From NCBI RefSeq assembly GCF_001510715.1, contig NZ_LMTJ01000001.1, positions 758,340 to 822,339 of the forward strand: a stretch of DNA of 64,000 bases, read 5' to 3'. Under the pieces are notes generated by a model. That model saw nothing but the letters and a program-made list of their open reading frames with translations. It had not been told where the DNA came from and ran no database searches. The translations under genes and the position numbers were made by a program. This document shows positions 50,388-58,829 of this stretch, piece by piece. Within the stretch, counting starts at the first letter, position 1. Each line of letters starts with the position of its first letter. Source of the DNA: Bacillus sp. FJAT-29814 (GTDB taxonomy: Bacteria > Bacillota > Bacilli > Bacillales > Cytobacillaceae).

Positions 50388-51077
50388 CTATGCTGTTGGA
50401 GACAAAATCAGTACGATGGCACTTTTATCAAGCTGAAAATCCCAATCCACAAAAATATCAACCACTTTTGATTGAAGAATCCCCTCAAAAGTCCTTTTAT
50501 TATGGAGTAACCGTTTTTCCAGATTTCGCTTCGCCAACTTTAACGCTTCAGAGTTTCCTAACATGATTAGTTCTTTTTCAATCGGGACAAGAATCCCTTT
50601 TCGGAAGACGACCAGTGTTCTGTCATTTAATCGGAACGAGAATATCTTATCAGGTTCCTTCTGAGCCTGTATGCTAATAAGCCGAATCTCTTCCTCAACA
50701 GCCTGTTTGCCTTGAAAATCTTCGTCAAAATCACGATCATTGAAATTTGACCCAATGCAGACAAAAACACCGCTGTTATTCTGCAAGCTCCAATCATAAT
50801 AAAATTCTTTTACTTCCACTCCAGTGAGAACTTTAATGTACGCTTTAAATTCAGGAATCAATGTCCCCATCAAAATGTCCCTTGTTCGCTGAACCAACAT
50901 ATCTTGTTTCTGCCCTAGCAGAACATTTTCCATTGGGGTGCTAAAATTCCTTAGGTACACCGTTAATATCGAATCCCCCAATGAAACAAAAACAGATTCG
51001 GGACCTTTGCCAAAATTTTCGCGGAGTGTCCGGCCAATATAGCTGGCCAGTTCCATTTGAACTTGTTTCTTTTCCAA
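50388..51077 (-). CDS. DUF2294 protein with two tandem domains
   Basis: 229 residues made of two related halves. Each ends with a matching block: VKEFYYDWSLQNNSGVFVCIGS at about residue 88-110 and VVDIFVDWDFQLDKSAIVLILS at the C-terminus; VRDILMGTLIP-like and LAKRNLEKRLLHN segments precede. DUF2294 occurs in Bacilli and anaerobes with no settled function. TTG start, eight bases after GGATGG. Next to a sporulation-type kinase but separately terminated. Confidence 0.78.
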   Translation of the reverse strand: MEKKQVQMELASYIGRTLRENFGKGPESVFVSLGDSILTVYLRNFSTPMENVLLGQKQDMLVQRTRDILMGTLIPEFKAYIKVLTGVEVKEFYYDWSLQNNSGVFVCIGSNFNDRDFDEDFQGKQAVEEEIRLISIQAQKEPDKIFSFRLNDRTLVVFRKGILVPIEKELIMLGNSEALKLAKRNLEKRLLHNKRTFEGILQSKVVDIFVDWDFQLDKSAIVLILSPTA

Positions 51078-51252
51078 AAAAAGACCATCCTTTAGTAAGA
51101 TAAAAGCGTTATTTCTTTTATCCCGCTTTAATTTTATATTTTTCTGAAAAAATAATCAACACATTTCTACTATTTACCATTGACAAATGTTAAAAAAATA
51201 TTCCTTGAATCAAGGGAATATTCTATGACTTTTATCATAAGGGAATGGTAAA

Positions 51253-51284
51253 ACGACTAATCGTTTGTGACTAGTCGTTTTTTT
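51253..51284. terminator. Hairpin terminator downstream of the HAD gene
   Basis: ACGACTA (51253-51259) with TAGTCGT (51272-51278), A-run before and seven T after on the plus strand; it can act bidirectionally. Confidence 0.65.
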
Positions 51285-51317
51285 ACAATAACGATGGAAT
51301 TATTTTAAAGCGGAGGG

Positions 51318-52073
51318 TTATTGGGTGCCAGCCCTGATGACTTTATAATGAAAGCAATGTTCTTGTAAATAGCCGGGGAGTTCTTGAAGGGATGGAAGTT
51401 CGGCAAACGTGCCGCTCGGCTCGATCTCAACATCGACAATGTTATAACACCATTCGATCTCTGACGGTATATGAACCGCATGGATGCCCAGCTCAATGGC
51501 CGGCTTGATATCTGACCTCAACGAATTCCCAATCAACCACGTCGATTTTTTATCACCATTCAACTGGTGCAAGACTTTCCTTAAGGCATATTTATCCTTT
51601 TTTTCAAAAATAAACACCCCTCCATCGAAAAACTGTTCAAGGTTTAATTGGGTAATTTTCCGAAGTTGATTAGCAATATCCCCGCCAGTAAACAGGCACA
51701 ATCGATGTCCATCACTTTGTAGCCTGCGGAGCACGTTAAAGGTATGGGGAAAGGGCTCCACGTTCCGTTCAAAGACACTTTGGCCAATTTCCCGAATTTG
51801 CGCGACTTTCTTTTCATCCAGCTTCTTTTTGTATTTTTTACAATAGTATAAATAAGTCTCGACAAGCGAAACAGGATAATTTACGGAATGCAGACCGTAA
51901 TCCTCCACATTTCGAATGTCAATTTCGGTCTTCCTCTGGATCAATTCCTGTTTCGATAATTTCTTAAACCACTTTTGCATTAATAGTCCAAATTTGTTCT
52001 GGGACTCCTTAAAGTACTTATGGCAATGAATCAGCGTATCATCCAAATCCAATATCAAGGTTTGTTGATTCAT
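51318..52073 (-). CDS. HAD-superfamily hydrolase
   Basis: 251 residues. Motif I LILDLDDTLIHCHKY (nucleophile and acid aspartates), motif II LCLFTGGD, a lysine in FIFEKKDKYALRKVL and motif IV WLIGNSLRSDIKPAIELG. A helical cap lies between motifs I and II, class IA-like. Probably a phosphatase of unknown substrate; the family is broad. GAAGGGGG precedes the ATG. Confidence 0.83.
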   Translation of the reverse strand: MNQQTLILDLDDTLIHCHKYFKESQNKFGLLMQKWFKKLSKQELIQRKTEIDIRNVEDYGLHSVNYPVSLVETYLYYCKKYKKKLDEKKVAQIREIGQSVFERNVEPFPHTFNVLRRLQSDGHRLCLFTGGDIANQLRKITQLNLEQFFDGGVFIFEKKDKYALRKVLHQLNGDKKSTWLIGNSLRSDIKPAIELGIHAVHIPSEIEWCYNIVDVEIEPSGTFAELPSLQELPGYLQEHCFHYKVIRAGTQ

Positions 52074-52268
52074 GAAACCAATCCCCCTTCAATAATGGTG
52101 TAGAACAATTATATGGATGAATCTTGTTTCAATGCCACAACAGCCAATCCCTTTTTAAAAATAGTCCAGTTGTAGTAAAAAACTCTAATACTTTTAAGTT
52201 TAAAATCTATTTTCCATTTGTTATGATAACAACATCCGTATACATATTTTGGAAGGGTTGGGGGATAT

Positions 52269-53090
52269 ATGGAGAACTATATTTGTGAGACTTGTGGGGT
52301 CCAGTACGAACTTGCGATGGAAGAACCGGAACATTGTTTAATTTGTGATGAAGAACGCCAATACATAAACCCAAACGGGCAGGCTTGGACAACCTTGGAG
52401 GAATTGGTTAATGGCGAATACAAGAACATTTTTCATTTTGAAGAACTAGGGTTATTCAGCATAAAAACCACGCCAAAGTTTGGAATTGGCCAAACGGCTT
52501 ATCTTGTCCAGAGCGGCGGCTTCAATTTGTTATGGGATTGCATTACGTATATTGATGAACGGACAGTTGCCAGGATCAACGAATTAGGCGGAATTCAAGC
52601 GATTGCACTATCCCACCCGCATTATTACTCGACGCAGGTTGAATGGGCCGAGGCCTTCAATGTGCCGATTTATATCCATGAAGACGATCGTGAATGGGTC
52701 ATGCGGCCAAGTGACAAAATCATTTTCTGGTCTGGCGAGTCTCTCGAATTGCATAAGGGTCTAGTGATCCATCGGTTAGGCGGGCATTTTAAAGGCGGGT
52801 CTGTTTTAGAATGGAAAGACGGAAATGAGCAAAAAGGCATTCTATTAACAGGGGATATCATCCAGGTGGTCGCCGACCAAAAATGGGTCAGTTTCATGTA
52901 TAGCTACCCTAATTTGATCCCGCTGCCGGCAGCAAAAGTGCGTCAAATGGCAGCTACCACTGCCGGATTTCAGTTTGACCGAATATATAATGCTTTTCAC
53001 GGCATTGTGAAAGAGAATGCGAAATTGTCCGTCCAAAAGTCGGCGGACAGGTATATTGCGGCATTGAATGGGACGCTGTTTAATACGTAA
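52269..53090 (+). CDS. MBL-fold hydrolase with N-terminal zinc ribbon
   Basis: 273 residues. A rubredoxin-like zinc ribbon (Cys6, Cys9, Cys23, Cys26) precedes a metallo-beta-lactamase fold (TAYLVQSGGFNLLWDC, then LSHPHYYSTQVEWAEAF, RLGGHFKGGSVLEW, LTGDIIQVV and YNAFHGIV). The usual H-x-H-x-D-H motif is reduced to HPHYYS, so only part of the standard metal site is present. Hypothetical hydrolase, possibly acting on thioesters or phosphoesters; family members of this two-part type are uncharacterised. Ends at a terminator (53107-53130). Confidence 0.8.
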   Translation: MENYICETCGVQYELAMEEPEHCLICDEERQYINPNGQAWTTLEELVNGEYKNIFHFEELGLFSIKTTPKFGIGQTAYLVQSGGFNLLWDCITYIDERTVARINELGGIQAIALSHPHYYSTQVEWAEAFNVPIYIHEDDREWVMRPSDKIIFWSGESLELHKGLVIHRLGGHFKGGSVLEWKDGNEQKGILLTGDIIQVVADQKWVSFMYSYPNLIPLPAAKVRQMAATTAGFQFDRIYNAFHGIVKENAKLSVQKSADRYIAALNGTLFNT

Positions 53091-53106
53091 CCCATTTGTA
53101 AATGGT

Positions 53107-53132
53107 AAACGCCCAGAGTCCTGGGCGTTTAT
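53107..53132 (+). terminator. Terminator after the MBL gene
   Basis: AAACGCCCAG-agtc-CTGGGCGTTT followed by A/T-rich DNA. Between here and 53377 lies only a doubtful minus-strand 21-codon frame (53132-53197, with AAGAAGGAG before its ATG). Confidence 0.7.
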
Positions 53133-53377
53133 TAGTGAAGGTCACTAACCCAAAAAATCCTTTTCATTTGGCGTGATGTTTTTGGCAATTCTTTCATTTA
53201 AAAAGTCTCCTTCTTGATGAGCTTCTAAATCAATAAATTTTGTATCCTTATAATAATTTACCAAAATACCCATATAAAAATATATTAAATTAAAACTAAC
53301 TGTGTTTTTCACTATGCACAAAGGGAAAACCCTTGCTATTATAGAAATAAGGAAATAATTTGGAGGGACTACTAGTA

Positions 53378-53734
53378 TTGAAAATCTTGATTGTAGAAGA
53401 TGAGACGAGAATCAGTAACCTTTTAAAGATTTATTTGCAACGGGAATCCTGGCATGTCAATGTGGAACATAACGGCGAAGACGGCTTAAATAATGCGTTA
53501 AACGAAGATTATGATTTGATCCTTTTAGATGTTTTTATGCCTGGGAAGAATGGATTCCAGGTGCTGGAAGAACTCAGAAAACTCAAAGAAACTCCTGTTA
53601 TTTTGCTAACGGCGCAAAGCGGAGAAGAAGACCAAATGCGTGCATTGGAATTAGGAGCTAGCGGGTTTATCTCTAAACCATTCAGTCCTGGCGAGGTGGT
53701 TTCCAAAATTAAAGAAGTATTGTCAAATTCCTAG
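53378..53734 (+). CDS. Stand-alone response regulator receiver protein
   Basis: 118 residues, a receiver domain only. The acidic pocket EDE (KILIVEDETRI), phosphorylated Asp in DLILLDVFMPGKNGF, Thr in VILLTAQSG and Lys in FISKPFSPGE are intact. Without an output domain it may act like Spo0F or CheY, by phosphotransfer or protein contact. TTG start at 53378, ten bases after TTTGGAGGG. No kinase is adjacent; the two PAS kinases at 42 and 48 kb are conceivable partners. Confidence 0.88.
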   Translation: MKILIVEDETRISNLLKIYLQRESWHVNVEHNGEDGLNNALNEDYDLILLDVFMPGKNGFQVLEELRKLKETPVILLTAQSGEEDQMRALELGASGFISKPFSPGEVVSKIKEVLSNS

Positions 53735-53781
53735 GTAACGGAGCACCCATTGCGGCTGCTCTGTTTTACTATTATTTAAGA

Positions 53782-54025
53782 TCTGTTATAGCTGAGTGTT
53801 GATTTCACCGTGTTTGAAAAATAAACGGAGAAATTCCGGCTAAATTGGGAAATATCCATATTTCCTTAAAAATAAGGGGAGTTTTTCCGCTTATCTTATT
53901 CAAATCTTTGAATTTCGCCTTATTTAGAGCCATTAACCGGAATATCTCCGTTTAAATCCGCTTCTTAGGCTTCCCCTATATACATTAGCAGGAAATTCTC
54001 CGCTTATGAATTCTCTTATCTGCAC
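53782..54025 (+). repeat. Intergenic repeat, about 244 bp, copy A of an inverted pair
   Basis: From TCTGTTATAGCTGA to TATGAATTCTCTTATCTGCAC. It contains four short hairpins of the CGGA-nnnn-TCCG type centred near 53832, 53883, 53944 and 53996 (spacing 51, 61, 52 bp) and a string TTTGAAAAATAAACGGAG. The reverse complement matches 59827-60066 over the full length with scattered changes (my estimate three quarters or more identical). No ORF. Confidence 0.8.
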
Positions 54026-54163
54026 AAAAATCAGCAATTAATAATAACGGAGCCATTATTTTAAGATGATTAATGCTGAACCGCTTCCTGCGGACAAAAC
54101 CCATCCAAATTCATCACAAAATGTCCGCAGAAAAAATCAACCAAGTAGCTCTTGGTTGATGGA

Positions 54164-54316
54164 TCAGTTGTTCGGAATCCCTTTTGTCCTGCCCCCGTTA
54201 TCATTTGGCGAATCACCAGTTCCATTTTTACTCTTGCTATTCGGTGTCCCGTAAATTTGATTATCGTTGGTGACTTTTGCCCCTTTTAAGAAATCATCCT
54301 TTTTTTCCATTGCCAT
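54164..54316 (-). CDS. Small hydrophilic protein (50 aa), copy-type 1
   Basis: MAMEKKDDFLKGAKVTNDNQ, then IYGTPNSKSKNGTGDSPNDN ending GRTKGIPNN; rich in Asn, Gly, Lys, Asp. No membrane segment. AGGAG precedes the two in-frame ATG codons (54316, 54310). Terminator ATCAACCAAG-agct-ACTTGGTTGAT with six T (54162-54137) follows. Composition is like small spore or coat-associated proteins, but no family is recognised. Confidence 0.5.
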   Translation of the reverse strand: MAMEKKDDFLKGAKVTNDNQIYGTPNSKSKNGTGDSPNDNGGRTKGIPNN

Positions 54317-54353
54317 TCATCTCCTAAAAAATAATTTGTCCTATCATGAACTT

Positions 54354-54506
54354 TCATTTACCCTGGTTTCCAATAACCGTGTCACCAATTTTAGGCTGGT
54401 TGACTGGTTCTGATTTCTCAGGATCCACTTTAAACCCAGGCTCAGTCGTACCGGTTGACATTAATGGCTGCTCGACAACATCCTGTTTTTTCCCATCGTT
54501 AGGCAT
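54354..54506 (-). CDS. Small hydrophilic protein (50 aa), copy-type 2
   Basis: MPNDGKKQDVVEQPLMSTGT, then EPGFKVDPEKSEPVNQPKIG ending DTVIGNQGK. Acidic and proline/asparagine-containing, no cysteines or membrane segment. GGGGAG lies six bases before the ATG at 54506. It precedes the other 50-aa ORF by 37 bp on the same strand; both probably share a transcript. Function unknown. Confidence 0.5.
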   Translation of the reverse strand: MPNDGKKQDVVEQPLMSTGTTEPGFKVDPEKSEPVNQPKIGDTVIGNQGK

Positions 54507-54649
54507 TCTGATCTCCCCTTTTCTAACTGTCATATTATTCGTTAAGCAGCGGGGAACTATGCGAACATTTGTATAGAAATATTGGGTGGCTATCCTTTTT
54601 TCTAAGACTTTTTTTGAAAAACCTCATAATTAAATAGGCAAAAAACAAT

Positions 54650-54677
54650 ACCCTTGATTATCCGAAATCAAGGGTCT
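54650..54677 (-). terminator. Terminator of the VOC gene
   Basis: ACCCTTGATT-atccg-AAATCAAGGGT stem downstream of the VOC stop; on the minus strand a TTGTTTTTTG stretch follows. Confidence 0.7.
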
Positions 54678-54687
54678 GGTGCATCAG

Positions 54688-55071
54688 TTATTTCTGTATA
54701 ATTTGAATAAGGTTGCCGCAAGTATCATCGAAGACCGCTATTGTGACTTCGCCCATTTTGGTTGGCTCCTTCGTAAACTTCACGCCGTTTTCCAATAATC
54801 GTTTATATTCTTGATTGAGATCTGCAACGCCAAACATGGTTGCGGGAATGCCATCAGCAAATAACTTCTTTTGATACTCCTGCGCGGCAGGATGCTCATT
54901 CGGTTCCAGCACAAGCTCGGTACCTTCAGGAGCATCAGGAGAAACAACCGTAATCCATCTGAATTTCCCCATCGGAACGTCATGTTTTTTTACAAATCCG
55001 AGCTTTTCTGTGTAAAACTCCAGTGCCCTATCTTGGTCTTGTACGAATAAACTAGTAACAATGATATTCAT
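54688..55071 (-). CDS. VOC-family (glyoxalase-like) protein
   Basis: 127 residues. IIVTSLFVQDQDRALEFYTEKLGF is the first beta-alpha-beta unit, GMPATMF/GVADLNQEYKRLLENGVKF the second, ending VAVFDDTCGNLIQIIQ with the glutamate position replaced by Asn-Leu. A probable metal-binding resistance or isomerase-like protein of unknown role. AAAGGAG precedes the ATG. Confidence 0.82.
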   Translation of the reverse strand: MNIIVTSLFVQDQDRALEFYTEKLGFVKKHDVPMGKFRWITVVSPDAPEGTELVLEPNEHPAAQEYQKKLFADGIPATMFGVADLNQEYKRLLENGVKFTKEPTKMGEVTIAVFDDTCGNLIQIIQK

Positions 55072-55119
55072 TTTGTTCTGTCTCCTTTAATATTTATACT
55101 ACTTGGCTTTTGAGTCGCC

Positions 55120-56424
55120 CTACTTCGTTCGAAGCACCCCATTCGGATCGACCAACCCAGCAAATGACCATGTTTTCCCTTGATCGGCCGAGGTAAACTT
55201 GGCCAATACCTTTCCGCCCAAGTAATCACCATCTGGTCCTTGTTTAACTAACAAAGTGCCTTCATTTCCATTAAAAATAGGAACCTCCGCAATCGTGAAA
55301 TAGCCCTGATACTCCTCGGGTATCGGAACCTCTACGCGTTCCCAGTTCGCTCCGCCATCGGCAGTCCGATATAGGTTTGGAACAGGGGGCTGAGCTTCAT
55401 AGCGCAATTCACCAAAGGACATGAAGCCTAGCTGAGCGTTAATAAACCCGCCGTCGGTCACTAAGGAATAGACGTCTTTCACCGGGCCAGCGTTTGCCCA
55501 GGACTTCCCGCCGTCGTTGGTTTTAAAAATAAAGTGCGCCTCACTGCTCATTGTTTTATCGCCGGTCACTATGAGGTACCCATCCTGGGCAGAAGTGAAC
55601 CCTAATTTAAGGAAGCGTAAAAATGGCAGCTGATCCGAAACGACGGCATCATGCCAAGATTTCCCTTTATCCGTACTGACCAGGACCCGCGACCCTCCGT
55701 TCAATACAAACGCTGTTATCTCCGGTTTAAGCACATAGCTGCCGTCGATTAACTGTTGTTTAGTAACAGTGGATTCACTGCCTAATAATTCCCCAACATG
55801 AGCAGGAACATCCCGCCAGTTTTTTCCATTATCATAGGTGACCCTAAGCGTTTCATCCTTCATTTCATACCTAATATTTTTCGAAGGTTTCTCCATACCG
55901 GCCTGTTTGCGATATTCTTCCAGAGACTCAACAGGCGGCAAACCAATTTCCGTATCCGTTGTTCTTTCAATCTTAGTTAAGGTGTACGTTAATTCCTCTT
56001 CCTTATTGATCGTCAGTTTCCAAACGATGTTAGGAACTACTCTATTTTCCTCCATCTTTCCCCAACCGTAATCGATTTCTTGTGTTCCTTCCGGGATCTC
56101 TACTTGAAAAACAACCGCTGCGACAAAAGAATTCTCGTCTCCCGACAATTTCGTAAATCTAGTAAAGCCCGGATTAACGATCGCTCCCTCACGCTCTAAA
56201 CTTTTCACAAAATCAAACCACACTCGGTAAGCAATCGTTTCCGGTTTTTGATCAGATTCTTCCACTTGAACAGTATAGGGAAGCTTACTGTTTATATCAA
56301 CCTTTTTTACTTTGACCGGTTCCGTATTGGGGCTTTCAGGTCCTCCATTCACCAATTGAAAAATAACGAAAATAACTATGAATATGGATATGAAAATGAG
56401 TAATCGACTGCTAGTTTTTTTCAT
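55120..56424 (-). CDS. Membrane-anchored BNR/Asp-box beta-propeller protein
   Basis: 434 residues. One N-terminal membrane anchor (LLIFISIFIVIFVIFQLV) puts the rest outside the cell. The C-terminal half has four Asp-box (S-x-D-x-G-x-x-W) repeats: STDKGKSW, TNDGGKSW, TADGGANW and SADQGKTW, typical of sialidase-like beta-propellers. The N-terminal part (residues 60-190) is not recognised. Catalytic sialidase arginines are not evident, so a binding role is likelier. Follows the 389-aa membrane gene by 17 bp, same operon. Confidence 0.75.
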   Translation of the reverse strand: MKKTSSRLLIFISIFIVIFVIFQLVNGGPESPNTEPVKVKKVDINSKLPYTVQVEESDQKPETIAYRVWFDFVKSLEREGAIVNPGFTRFTKLSGDENSFVAAVVFQVEIPEGTQEIDYGWGKMEENRVVPNIVWKLTINKEEELTYTLTKIERTTDTEIGLPPVESLEEYRKQAGMEKPSKNIRYEMKDETLRVTYDNGKNWRDVPAHVGELLGSESTVTKQQLIDGSYVLKPEITAFVLNGGSRVLVSTDKGKSWHDAVVSDQLPFLRFLKLGFTSAQDGYLIVTGDKTMSSEAHFIFKTNDGGKSWANAGPVKDVYSLVTDGGFINAQLGFMSFGELRYEAQPPVPNLYRTADGGANWERVEVPIPEEYQGYFTIAEVPIFNGNEGTLLVKQGPDGDYLGGKVLAKFTSADQGKTWSFAGLVDPNGVLRTK

Positions 56425-56441
56425 CTGCGTTCATCCTTACC

Positions 56442-57611
56442 TCAATAATCTCCACGATAAAATGGTTCATAAATAAACCGCTTTGGTGTAATGTTATCCT
56501 CTTTGCCCGGAATGTATAAAGAAATCGTAGGTCCTGTTTCTGTTTCCGACGTGGCGGGAATATAAATTTTTCCTTTTTCATCGATAAAACGAATTCCCTC
56601 CGGACTTCTCCAGTCTCTTATTCCTTTATACAGGACAGCATTCTTTTCTTCATTCCACTGCTTTATTTCCTCTTTAACAGGGATCCAGTTCAGCATTTTA
56701 ATGACAATCGATAAATCGTTGTTCGGATTGTAAACCTCCGTTCCTTGCCCTTTCCAATCCTGTTTATGGAGCTTGATCTTATTTCCCTTTGTATAAATTA
56801 AATATCCCGATTGTAACTTTTGGTTTTTGTCAAACCCATAAATATACGTGTAGATATCTGTTATGGTTCCATCCTTGTTAAATTCTATTTTTACATCATT
56901 GGTCATCAAATACGGTTCCAGTTCCGTTTCCGCTTTAACAGCTTCGATGATTCCATTCAGTCTGGTGGTATAAAAATTATCATCCTCTAGCTTTAGTACC
57001 GTCTCTGTTTTCCACTCGAAGATCTTCCAAGCTAAAGCCCCTCTAAAATTGACCGCATTGGAACCAACATAATATCCTCCCAAAATGGTAACCAACGAAA
57101 AAATTAACACCGTCCATTTCCAAAGAATCGGCTTAGCGGGCTTTTGATCGTGAGTATATCCCGTAACCTTTAAAATCGGGATAAACGTGTAATCTGGAAA
57201 GTACAGAAAATACCACTTTTTATTTTCCTTTACTTTAGTTAAATTTCCGATGGGTAAAACATGACGGTCCTTGGAATCCCTTGTTGCAAAAACGAATTGC
57301 GTCTCATTGATTTCAATCTGGCTGTCCCCACGGTAAATCCAGTCTTGTTTCATATACTTGCGATAAACAATAAAAATATGTATAAACATGACAAGCAAAA
57401 AGGAGCAAAGTGCTAGAAAAATCGGAATATTGGTTTTCAATTGCCCGATTAGTGTAATCGTGTAAGTAACTCGCCACAACATGACATATAGCAGTAGGAT
57501 AATTAGGCTGCTCCTACTTCCAAAAAATAAATCCCCTAAAAGTAGTCTTCGGTATAATTTTTTATTCAATGGATTCTCCATTACCATTCCCATCACTGCT
57601 TTCAACAACAA
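56442..57611 (-). CDS. Membrane protein of unknown function, partner of the BNR protein
   Basis: 389 residues. Three hydrophobic segments (about 35-52, 61-83 and 168-186) and a long extracytoplasmic C-terminal domain rich in Tyr, Lys and Asn (FNKDGTITDIYTYIYGFDKN...). A YcxB-like stretch (WIYRGDSQIEINETQFVFAT) sits between the second and third segments. No known motif. The open frame begins at 57611; ATG codons at 57593, 57587 and 57581 are alternatives and none has a strong ribosome site. Probably co-expressed with the propeller protein. Confidence 0.55.
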   Translation of the reverse strand: MLLKAVMGMVMENPLNKKLYRRLLLGDLFFGSRSSLIILLLYVMLWRVTYTITLIGQLKTNIPIFLALCSFLLVMFIHIFIVYRKYMKQDWIYRGDSQIEINETQFVFATRDSKDRHVLPIGNLTKVKENKKWYFLYFPDYTFIPILKVTGYTHDQKPAKPILWKWTVLIFSLVTILGGYYVGSNAVNFRGALAWKIFEWKTETVLKLEDDNFYTTRLNGIIEAVKAETELEPYLMTNDVKIEFNKDGTITDIYTYIYGFDKNQKLQSGYLIYTKGNKIKLHKQDWKGQGTEVYNPNNDLSIVIKMLNWIPVKEEIKQWNEEKNAVLYKGIRDWRSPEGIRFIDEKGKIYIPATSETETGPTISLYIPGKEDNITPKRFIYEPFYRGDY

Positions 57612-57901
57612 TCTATACTCGATTTATGCACTATTTCCATTTTATCATATAGAAGCATGTAACACTGTGCTGGATTTTTAACATCGACTTAGTGCTTAGG
57701 GACAATCGAGATGTGAGTCATCCCTGCCCCCCTAAGTAACAGGTTGTTACAACGATGTAACTTTTATCTTCTCCTGTCACAAATAATTATTTGTTACTGG
57801 CTTATTAATCTCCTTTTCTATAAATGATAAGATTTATTTATAGTTAAAAAGACAGATATAATACTTGTCTAATTTACCATAACACTTAAGGTGGAATTAA
57901 C

Positions 57902-58753
57902 ATGAACGATATTAAAGTTATTATTATGGATGTAGATGGTACGCTTGCTAACAGCAATAAAGTCATTAGCGAAAAGACGAAGGATGCTTTAATGAAAGCC
58001 CAAGAAGCAGGAGCGATTTTAATCCTAGCATCCGGAAGACCAACCTCTGGACTTATGGATTTTGCCAAAGAATTAAAAATGGATGAAAATCATGGGCTTC
58101 TCGTTTCGTTTAATGGCTCAAAGGTTGTTGACTGTCAGACAAACGAAGTATTATTCAACGAAACGATGAGTGTTGAGGAAGGACAAGCTGTACTGGGGCA
58201 TATGAAGAAGTTTGATGTTAAGCCAATGATTGACAAAGATGACTATATGTATGTGAACGATGTGTTCAACAATGAAATTGAATACAATGGGAACACACTT
58301 AATATCATTAAATATGAATCACGTGGCGGTAAATACAAGTTATGTGAAGTGGATGATTTAGCCGCATTTGCAGACTACCCATTAAATAAAATTTTAACTG
58401 CAGGAGATCCTGATTACCTTCAGCAAAATTACAAAGCCATGATGGATCCATTCAAAGACAACTTAAGCTGTATGTTTACCGCTCCATTTTACTTCGAATA
58501 TACGGCTAACGGAATTGATAAGGCCAAGGCATTGGATACTGTGCTGATTCCAATGGGATATAAAAGGGAAGAAATGATCGCATTTGGGGATGGGCACAAT
58601 GATGCCACCATGGTTAAATATGCTGGAATCGGCGTAGCGATGGCCAATGCAGTAGATGACTTAAAAGAGGTTGCGGATGAAGTGACTCGTTCTAATGAAG
58701 AAGATGGAATTGCTTTTACATTAAGTAAGTATTTCAAAAACATTGAATTCTAA
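57902..58753 (+). CDS. Cof-type HAD hydrolase (class IIB)
   Basis: 283 residues. Motif I VIIMDVDGTLANSNKVIS, motif II ILASGRPTSGLM, the lysine in NGIDKAKALDTVL and motif IV IAFGDGHNDATMVKYAGIGVAMANA mark a Cof-family sugar-phosphate or nucleotide phosphatase (YidA-like) with C2B cap. AAGGTGG precedes the ATG; upstream 57612-57901 contains a TATAAT and a GTAACAGGTTGTTAC palindrome. A terminator AGGCATGTAAA/TTTACATGCCT (58757-58793) separates it from the next, convergent HAD gene. Confidence 0.88.
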   Translation: MNDIKVIIMDVDGTLANSNKVISEKTKDALMKAQEAGAILILASGRPTSGLMDFAKELKMDENHGLLVSFNGSKVVDCQTNEVLFNETMSVEEGQAVLGHMKKFDVKPMIDKDDYMYVNDVFNNEIEYNGNTLNIIKYESRGGKYKLCEVDDLAAFADYPLNKILTAGDPDYLQQNYKAMMDPFKDNLSCMFTAPFYFEYTANGIDKAKALDTVLIPMGYKREEMIAFGDGHNDATMVKYAGIGVAMANAVDDLKEVADEVTRSNEEDGIAFTLSKYFKNIEF

Positions 58754-58756
58754 TAA

Positions 58757-58793
58757 AAAAGGCATGTAAATCTGGAAGCCTGTTTACATGCCT
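58757..58793 (+). terminator. Terminator between convergent HAD genes
   Basis: AGGCATGTAAA-tctggaagcctg-TTTACATGCCT with AAAAA before and ATCTTCTT after. Confidence 0.7.
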
Positions 58794-58829
58794 ATCTTCT
58801 TATCCACTATAAAAAGGCTCCATCATTCA

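Noticed and set aside
53132..53197. 21-codon minus-strand ORF with AAGAAGGAG site
   Set aside because: Too short and overlaps the terminator of the MBL gene; noted in the terminator entry but not claimed as a gene.
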